Positions 58,734 to 64,000 of a stretch of 64,000 nucleotides of DNA are shown piece by piece. The stretch spans positions 248,001 to 312,000 of the forward strand of contig NZ_JALXXB010000002.1 of NCBI RefSeq assembly GCF_025144225.1, given 5' to 3'. Made by a program: the position numbers and the translations under genes. This DNA is from Aestuariimicrobium sp. p3-SID1156 (lineage in GTDB: Bacteria; Actinomycetota; Actinomycetes; Propionibacteriales; Propionibacteriaceae). Positions within the stretch are counted from its first letter, which is position 1. Each line of letters begins with the position of its first letter. The notes beneath the pieces are model-generated. The model did not search any database. It was not told the origin of the DNA and saw nothing but the letters and a program-made list of their open reading frames with translations.

Positions 58734-60254
58734 TCAGGCCTGCGTCAACCAGGGGGCCGGCACGGTGACCGGTGGGTCGTGCTTCTCCCAGCTGCGCCAC
58801 CAGTCCTGCGCGCCCTCGGGCAACTGCTTGGGGTCGAGCCAGGAGATGTCCTCGCGGATCTGCAACTTCACCCTCGCCAGCTCGCGCAGCAGCGGCTCGG
58901 GGGGATCGCCGAGCAGGACCTTGTCCTCCAGGTCCAGGGCGCGCAGCCGGTTGCCGATGATCCGTCGGTGGAGCGCGACGGTGGACTCGTGCAGGTTCAG
59001 ATGCTGCTCGGCCGCCCGCAGCCAGCCGTAGTCACGGTTGATGTGCATCAGCCCTATCACCACGGTGGTGGCGTCGTGGACGAACAGCTCCGGCTCGATC
59101 ACGGTGGCCCCAGCCACCTGGGCGTAGGCGATCTCGTCGCGCTCGGTCTCCTCGCTCAGGATCTGGGTGCTGCGCAGCATCACGTTGAGCATCGACTTGG
59201 ACTCGAAGGAGTCCGCCGGGGGTGCCTCGGTGGCCGAGGAGGCCACCACCCAGCAGCGGTCGACGCCGAGGTGGCCGATCGCCATCTCGGCCGGGGTCGC
59301 CTCGCGCACCCCGCCGTCGACGTACCACTCCTCACCGATCTTGACCGGGGGGAAGACCGCCGGGATCGAGCAGCTGGCCAACAACCCCAGGGAAAGATCC
59401 TGGCGGGGGATGTGGGGAAGGGGCCTGTTCTCCCGGTCCACCATCTCGCCGGTCTCGGTCATGAAGCGCAGCTCACCCGATTCCAGCGCCACCATCGCCA
59501 CCCGCACCGTGACCCCGGACTCCGCGACAGCTTCGGAGCGGAAGAACTCCTCGTCGAGCAGTGTGGTCAGCACCGGGCCGGGGTGGTACATCGACCGGGA
59601 CGCGTCGGCGCCGCGTAGGATCATCGACACGTCATCGCCGGTGGCACGCAACCGCGGCAACATGTTCATCAGGCCGAGCGCCAGCGTGGGGCTGAAACTG
59701 CGGGCCGGGGCGACCGGGTTGGACAGGGCGATCGCGAGCGTGCGCGCCTGCCCGGACAGTTCCTCTGGTTCGACCGCGCGGGCGTCCTCATCGGTCGCGA
59801 TCTCGTCGGCTGCCTCCGTCGGGGAGCGGAACAGGCTGATGCGGGGCAGCGAGCGCTTCGGCTCGGGACGCTCGGACTCGGTCTGCAACAGCTCCAACCA
59901 CTTGCTGCTGCGTTCCTGCAGGCGGAGGAACCAGGGCCTTGGCATGAACATCTGGTCAGAATTCGTCAGCGACATCCACACGTTCTCCAGCGCCCTCAGC
60001 GCCCCGGACTGCTCCTCGGGGTCGGAGAACTGTGCCAGGAAGGCGGTCAGGATGCTGCCTGCGGACGTGCCGACGAGGGTGGTTGGCGCGATACCGGCGT
60101 GGTCGTAGAGGTAGCGCAGCGCCCCGATCTGGAAGGAGGCGCGGGCCCCGCCGCCGGAGAGCACCAGGCCCTGGGTGGGTTTGCGGGAGTTCTCGAACCA
60201 CGACCGGTTCCGCGGCGAGCGTGGTGCGATTCCTGACCAGGGGAGGCGTGCCAT
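58734..60254 (-). CDS. Patatin-like phospholipase
   Basis: 506 residues, acyl hydrolase with a Ser-Asp dyad. Oxyanion GGGARASFQIG, nucleophile in VGTSAGS (GxSxG) and catalytic Asp in YVDGGVREA. A long insertion (about residues 100-220) separates the serine and aspartate. No signal peptide; the N-terminus is basic. TAGTCT lies six bases before ATG 60254. Confidence 0.9.
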   Translation of the reverse strand: MARLPWSGIAPRSPRNRSWFENSRKPTQGLVLSGGGARASFQIGALRYLYDHAGIAPTTLVGTSAGSILTAFLAQFSDPEEQSGALRALENVWMSLTNSDQMFMPRPWFLRLQERSSKWLELLQTESERPEPKRSLPRISLFRSPTEAADEIATDEDARAVEPEELSGQARTLAIALSNPVAPARSFSPTLALGLMNMLPRLRATGDDVSMILRGADASRSMYHPGPVLTTLLDEEFFRSEAVAESGVTVRVAMVALESGELRFMTETGEMVDRENRPLPHIPRQDLSLGLLASCSIPAVFPPVKIGEEWYVDGGVREATPAEMAIGHLGVDRCWVVASSATEAPPADSFESKSMLNVMLRSTQILSEETERDEIAYAQVAGATVIEPELFVHDATTVVIGLMHINRDYGWLRAAEQHLNLHESTVALHRRIIGNRLRALDLEDKVLLGDPPEPLLRELARVKLQIREDISWLDPKQLPEGAQDWWRSWEKHDPPVTVPAPWLTQA

Positions 60255-60260
60255 TCCCCC

Positions 60261-60266
60261 AGACTA
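60261..60266 (-). promoter_or_regulatory. -10 hexamer TAGTCT of the patatin gene
   Basis: Minus-strand TAGTCT, six bases before ATG 60254. Confidence 0.65.
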
Positions 60267-60338
60267 TGCTGCCGCAGCGGTCATGGGGCGGTGCGCGAAA
60301 GCTGCAGCCCATGGTGACGGCTGGCACACTTGAGACAC

Positions 60339-61295
60339 GTGACGATTTCCCCTCCCAGCACCCGGATGCCTGTGATTGAGACGCCGCCAGCCCAGCCCGC
60401 GCCGCAGCGCGTGGACCTGCGCAAGTACGCCTGGCTGTCGATCGTGGCGGCACTGCTGACCATTGCCCTGAAGGTCGGAGCGTGGTGGATCACCGGATCC
60501 GTGGGCCTGCTTTCCGATGCGGCCGAGTCGATCGTCAACCTGGTCGCCGCGATCGTGGCGCTGGTCGCGCTCACCGTCGCGGCGCGGCCACCCGACAAGA
60601 ACCACCACTTCGGCCACTCGAAGGCGGAGTACTTCTCGGCGGCGACCGAGGGCCTGATGATCTTCCTGGCGGCCTCAGTGATCCTGGTCACCGCGACGCT
60701 TCGCTTCCTGAACCCGCAGCCGCTGGAGGAGCTGGGCATCGGCTTGCTGATCTCAGTGGCCGCGTCGGTGCTGAACGGCGTGGTGGGTGTGGCACTGCTC
60801 CGAGCCGGTCGCCAGCACCGTTCGCTGACCCTTACCGCCGATGGCAGGCATCTGCTGACCGATGTCTGGACCAGCGTGGGCGTCATCGTCGGCGTGGGGC
60901 TGGTGTGGCTGACCTCGTGGGATCGGTTGGACTCCCTGGTGGCCTTCGCCGTGGGCCTGAACATCCTGTTCACCGGCTGGAAGTTGATCACCGAGTCAAC
61001 CGCCGGCCTGATGGACGTCTCGCTGCCCAAGGCCGACAACGACCTGCTGCGTGCCCGGTTGGGTGAGCTGAGCTCCGACGACGTCATCTTCCACGCCTTC
61101 CGCACCCGGGAGTCGGGCTCGCGCCAGTTCATGGAGGTGCACATGCTGGTGCCCGGTGACTGGTCGGTGAAGAAGGGCCATGACCTCAGTGAGGACGTTG
61201 CCGACGCCATGCGCGAGATCATCCCCGAGCTGCGGGTGCTGGTCCACCTCGAGCCCATCGAGGACCCGCGCAGCTATGAGGACATGGACCTCTGA
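60339..61295 (+). CDS. Cation diffusion facilitator (FieF/CDF family)
   Basis: 318 residues, divalent metal/proton antiporter. Six helices; the metal-site helix 2 reads LLSDAAESIVN (Asp plus Glu in place of the second Asp), helix 5 HLLTDVWTS (H-x3-D), then a cytoplasmic metallochaperone-like C-terminal domain with VHLEPIED. HHFGHSKAEYFS is the usual signature. GTG 60339 is taken; an upstream TTG 60330 adds three residues. Metal not determined (Zn, Fe or Mn likely). Confidence 0.9.
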   Translation: MTISPPSTRMPVIETPPAQPAPQRVDLRKYAWLSIVAALLTIALKVGAWWITGSVGLLSDAAESIVNLVAAIVALVALTVAARPPDKNHHFGHSKAEYFSAATEGLMIFLAASVILVTATLRFLNPQPLEELGIGLLISVAASVLNGVVGVALLRAGRQHRSLTLTADGRHLLTDVWTSVGVIVGVGLVWLTSWDRLDSLVAFAVGLNILFTGWKLITESTAGLMDVSLPKADNDLLRARLGELSSDDVIFHAFRTRESGSRQFMEVHMLVPGDWSVKKGHDLSEDVADAMREIIPELRVLVHLEPIEDPRSYEDMDL

Positions 61296-61308
61296 TGCGA
61301 GGTCGATG

Positions 61309-61352
61309 ACAACAGCACGGGACGCCCCGATGTGGGCGTCCCGTGCTGTTGT
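61309..61352. terminator. Bidirectional terminator, 19-bp perfect stem
   Basis: Arms 61309-61327 and 61334-61352 (beginning ACAACAGCACGG), loop CGATGT, between convergent genes. Confidence 0.92.
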
Positions 61353-61376
61353 GGTCTGTTCGACCGGTGTGGTGGG

Positions 61377-62636
61377 CTACTCGACCGGGCGCAACGGGCC
61401 GCCGGGGCGGGTGATCAGCGTGGTCGCCAGGGCAGCCTCGGTCGGGTACTGGACGCGGTAGCGCTCGAGCCAGTCGGTGCTGAACTCGTCGGCGTCCGAG
61501 GCGGGCACCAGCGCCCAGACGCTGCCTCCGAAGCCGGCCCCGAACGAGCAGGACGCGAACGCACCGGCGCGGCGGGCCTGGTCTGCGAGGTAGTCGGTCT
61601 GCGGCACCTGATTGCCCAGGGTGGCGGACGCCTGGGTCTGGGACTCATCGACGACTCGTCCGAAGGTCGCCAGGTCTCCGGCCAGGAGGGCGTCCCCGGC
61701 CTGGGGGATCAGGCGCTCGGACTCGACCAGGAAATGGGCCAGGCGCCTCTGAAGGTAGTCCTCGCCCTGGACCAGCTGGGCAGCACGCTCGGGGGCGTCC
61801 TCGCTGGAACGCAGCGCTGCCGCGAGGGAGATCGCCTGCTCGACGCTGGGCTGGGCGTTCCAACGGGCCAGGATCTCCCGGACGCCAAGGGAGGCGCGGT
61901 TGTAGAGCTCCCGGGCCCGACCGGTCTTCTCGGCGGCGACCCCGCTGACCGCGACCACGAGGGAGAGGTCGTCGGGGAAGGGGATCGTTCGCTCGTGGAC
62001 GATCGGGGTGAAACCGTACTGGACCAGCGCGTTGGGGTGGCCGCAGAGCATCGCGGTGTGGTCCTCCGAACCACCGAAGGTACCCACCCCCCTCTCTCCC
62101 GCGAGTCTCCCGAAGCTCATTCCGTTCTCGAAGCAGGCCAGATACCCGGCCAGGTCCTCGGGGCAGTGGATGTGCTCCTTCCACAGGGGGTGGTCGACAA
62201 AGCCGTTGTACTCGGCCAGCGCGACACCGACGGAGACGATCAGGGCCGAGGAACTGCTCATCCCGCTGGCCAGCGGCAGGTCGGAATCGATGACGACCTC
62301 GGCGGGTTCGAGCGGGCCGAAGTTGCTGGTGAGTCGGTCGGCGACGGCCTGAAGGTAGTTGCCCCAGTGGCCCGCCGCCAGCCCGTTGGACTTCCCCGGG
62401 ATGATGGTCAGGTCCCCGGGCAGGGCGGAGGTGCGTGCCACCAGGCGAGGGCCGGTGCTGCGGGCGGCATCCCCGGGGAGGGGACGTACATGCGCCGTGA
62501 CGCCCCGGTCGACGGCGGCCAGGAGGGAGCGCCCGCCTGCATAGTCGGTGTGCTTGCCGAGGACCTCGATGCGTCCGGGCGAGAACCACGCGTTCGGGGT
62601 GTGCGCGTCGGAGGGAGGGGGAGCGGAGCCGCTCAC
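61377..62636 (-). CDS. GHMP sugar kinase, galactokinase family
   Basis: 419 residues. N-terminal sugar motif PGRIEVLGKHTDYAGG replaces the usual GRxNLIGEHxDY, GHMP ATP loop LPLASGMSSSSALIVS, GGSEDHTAM with the catalytic-type Asp, and C-terminal SFGAGFGGSVWAL. The Glu-to-Lys change at GKH affects a residue that contacts the sugar in galactokinase, so the substrate may not be galactose. GTG 62636 overlaps the nucleotidyltransferase stop (GTGA); the open frame back to 62816 is a shadow. Likely makes a sugar-1-phosphate for the upstream gene. Confidence 0.85.
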   Translation of the reverse strand: MSGSAPPPSDAHTPNAWFSPGRIEVLGKHTDYAGGRSLLAAVDRGVTAHVRPLPGDAARSTGPRLVARTSALPGDLTIIPGKSNGLAAGHWGNYLQAVADRLTSNFGPLEPAEVVIDSDLPLASGMSSSSALIVSVGVALAEYNGFVDHPLWKEHIHCPEDLAGYLACFENGMSFGRLAGERGVGTFGGSEDHTAMLCGHPNALVQYGFTPIVHERTIPFPDDLSLVVAVSGVAAEKTGRARELYNRASLGVREILARWNAQPSVEQAISLAAALRSSEDAPERAAQLVQGEDYLQRRLAHFLVESERLIPQAGDALLAGDLATFGRVVDESQTQASATLGNQVPQTDYLADQARRAGAFASCSFGAGFGGSVWALVPASDADEFSTDWLERYRVQYPTEAALATTLITRPGGPLRPVE

Positions 62637-63451
62637 AGGACCACGTCCTTGCCCTGCAGGCGCTCGGCAACCCCGGAGATGTCGTTGCGGTTGGACAGGT
62701 CGAGGACGGGGGCCTTCACCGGCACCACCGTCACCGGCTCGCCGGCCGCGACGGCATCGCGCACGGCGTCCACCAGCTCGTACTCGCCACGGGCCGACAG
62801 GCCGACGGTGCCACATGCCTCGACGATCGCGGGGGTGAGGAGCCAGCAGTTCATCGACAGCAGGGCGTCCTCGCCGAGGAAGGCCGCCATCTCGGGGCTG
62901 GGCTTCTCGATGATCTCGCGCAGGTTGCCCTCGGGATCGGACTGCAGCAGGGCGAAAGCAGCGATGCGATCCGCGGCTATGTTGGACCCCTCCACCATGG
63001 CGTAGCGATCGAAACCGAGGGTGGCGGCTCCGGGCGCCTGGGCGAGTTGGGCCACGGCCTCGGCGGGGTAGTGGTTGTCGGAGTTGATCACCAGCACCCG
63101 GTCCTCGCCGGCGAACTCGTGCGCCGCGTATACGGCGTTGGCGGTGCCGAGGGGCTCGTCCTGGATGGCGTAGCTGATGGTGACGCGGGTGGTGTCGAGG
63201 CCGTCGTAGTAGTCCCGAATGATCTGGTGCTCAGGACCGATCACCAGGCAAACCTCGTCGTAGCCGGCGTCGGCGAGCTCTCCGAGGACATGGTCGAGGA
63301 AGGGACGACCGACCGAGATCATCGCCTTCACACCGGCCTCTGCGGCAGCCTGCTGGTCGGCGTCGAGGTGGAGGCCCTCAGCCTCCTTCCGCATCCGGGT
63401 TCCGAGGCCGCGGGCCATGATCACCGCGCGATGGGGGGCCGAATAGGTCAT
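62633..63451 (-). CDS. Sugar-1-phosphate nucleotidyltransferase
   Basis: 272 residues. MARGLGTRM near the start is a variant of the GxGTRxxP pyrophosphorylase loop; VLVINSDNHYPAEA holds the metal Asp, and IEKPSPEMAAF the conserved EKP. Predicted to convert the sugar-1-phosphate from the downstream kinase into an NDP-sugar, i.e. a two-step salvage route. ATG 63451 has TAGGAT seven bases upstream; the frame is open to 63487. Confidence 0.87.
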   Translation of the reverse strand: MTYSAPHRAVIMARGLGTRMRKEAEGLHLDADQQAAAEAGVKAMISVGRPFLDHVLGELADAGYDEVCLVIGPEHQIIRDYYDGLDTTRVTISYAIQDEPLGTANAVYAAHEFAGEDRVLVINSDNHYPAEAVAQLAQAPGAATLGFDRYAMVEGSNIAADRIAAFALLQSDPEGNLREIIEKPSPEMAAFLGEDALLSMNCWLLTPAIVEACGTVGLSARGEYELVDAVRDAVAAGEPVTVVPVKAPVLDLSNRNDISGVAERLQGKDVVL

Positions 63452-63458
63452 GGTGGTG

Positions 63459-63464
63459 ATCCTA
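63459..63464 (-). promoter_or_regulatory. -10 hexamer TAGGAT of the nucleotidyltransferase
   Basis: Minus-strand TAGGAT, seven bases, then ATG 63451. Confidence 0.6.
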
Positions 63465-63531
63465 GGGCTGGCGATGGGCGTGGACACGGCGGGGACCCGG
63501 GCAAGCCTGCATCGGGCGGGGAGGGGGCGGG

Positions 63532-64000
63532 TCAGCGCTCGAACTGGGGGTCGTCCAGCTCTACGCGGCGCTCGGCGTCCAGAAGGCCCTCATCCCCCTC
63601 CTCGTGGAGCTTTTCGGCCTCCTCGATCAGTTCCTCGTCTGCCTCGTCGGCGAAGTCGGTCTGGTGGGGGTAGACGTGCTTCTCGGGTTCGATCCAGTCC
63701 TTGTGCTCCCCCGGCGCTATCCACTCGCGTTTCTCGCCATCATCCTCGGGGGAGTTCTGACGGATCTGATCGGTGTCGGCGGCTGGGTTCTGGGCGTCGG
63801 GATTCTGGGGGAACTCGCTATTCGGGTGGTCCTCGAAGCTACGGTCGCGGGCCCCGGTGTCGCCGTGCGGGGTGTCGGCGTGCGGGGTGTCGGCGTGCGG
63901 GGTGTCGGCGTGCGGGGTGTCGGGGACGTTGGTGGTGTCCTCCTCATTGCCGCCGGCGACGTGAGCGTCGACCTGCTGCTCCGGATCGGCGGCGGCCGCC
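63532..64000 (-). CDS. Acidic repeat protein, N-terminus beyond window
   Basis: About 155 residues visible; the frame is open to the window edge, so the start is unknown. Very acidic (EE/DD/EA runs) with an ADTPH pentapeptide repeated four times, coded by the 15-bp tandem repeat at 63857-63916. The C-terminal part reads EWIAPGEHKDWIEPEKHVYP, then a Glu-rich helix. No family recognised; intrinsic disorder likely. Confidence 0.75.
   Translation of the reverse strand, partial: AAAADPEQQVDAHVAGGNEEDTTNVPDTPHADTPHADTPHADTPHGDTGARDRSFEDHPNSEFPQNPDAQNPAADTDQIRQNSPEDDGEKREWIAPGEHKDWIEPEKHVYPHQTDFADEADEELIEEAEKLHEEGDEGLLDAERRVELDDPQFER
63857..63916. repeat. Four tandem 15-bp repeats inside the acidic protein
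   Basis: Unit GTGTCGGCGTGCGGG (first copy with one change) at 63857, 63872, 63887 and 63902, partial fifth after. In-frame pentapeptide repeat. Confidence 0.85.

Overview
The window is 64 kb of a high-GC actinobacterial chromosome. The purine gene set, the Mrp antiporter, the TetR/BioQ-type control of biotin genes and the many leaderless starts fit the Actinomycetota, probably a Propionibacteriales member. The genus is an inference and cannot be fixed from this sequence alone. Most of the window is ordinary chromosome with dense operons and ATGA/GTGA stop-start overlaps.

Layout: purD (partial) and purB (1-2147); a secreted PQQ-type sugar dehydrogenase lipoprotein, a ClC-family chloride transporter and a membrane acyltransferase (2307-6179); a complete Mrp Na+/H+ antiporter operon mnhAB-C-D-E-F-G (6261-12497); an aldo/keto reductase and a small membrane protein; a purC-purS gene fusion and purQ (14161-16010); aminopeptidase N; a CopD/CtaG fusion and a copper P-type ATPase (18836-23118); a decayed ABC ATPase remnant; purL; a secreted subtilase; a HemY-type porphyrinogen oxidase plus a radical SAM/SPASM protein; an M20 peptidase and a DUF1992 protein.

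The accessory part begins at about 32.5 kb. A small secreted two-cysteine protein, a lipoprotein, a peptidoglycan-binding adaptor, an ABC ATPase and an FtsX-like permease form one cluster behind an operator-like palindrome. A broken vapBC pair follows. After purF-purM, a DUF3073 gene, a hydrolase, NDH-2 and a GNAT, an ISL3-family insertion sequence with a perfect 8-bp target duplication lies next to tRNA-Phe and tRNA-Asp. Beyond it is a 3.2-kb island (45.06-48.29 kb) with a frameshifted secreted-peptide gene, an ABC ATPase and two membrane proteins. The island is bracketed by about 109-bp direct repeats that copy the 3' end of bioB.

The right part carries a bioA-bioD-permease-bioB operon controlled by a divergent TetR regulator with a matching TTGAAC-N3-GTTCAA operator, tRNA-Glu and tRNA-Lys, a secreted SH3/metallopeptidase wall enzyme, a membrane-anchored protein with a GroEL apical-domain-like fold, a secreted FG-GAP protein, a HAD phosphatase, a patatin, a cation diffusion facilitator, and a GHMP sugar kinase plus nucleotidyltransferase pair. 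It ends in an acidic repeat protein that runs off the window.

The strongest candidates for something undescribed are the membrane-anchored GroEL-apical-like protein (55798-56481), the island made at the 3' end of bioB, and the secreted-peptide/ABC cluster at 32.5-36.4 kb. Thirteen start codons, including one inside the purC-purS fusion, are preceded by TAnnnT hexamers ending 6-7 bases upstream, which points to pervasive leaderless transcription.
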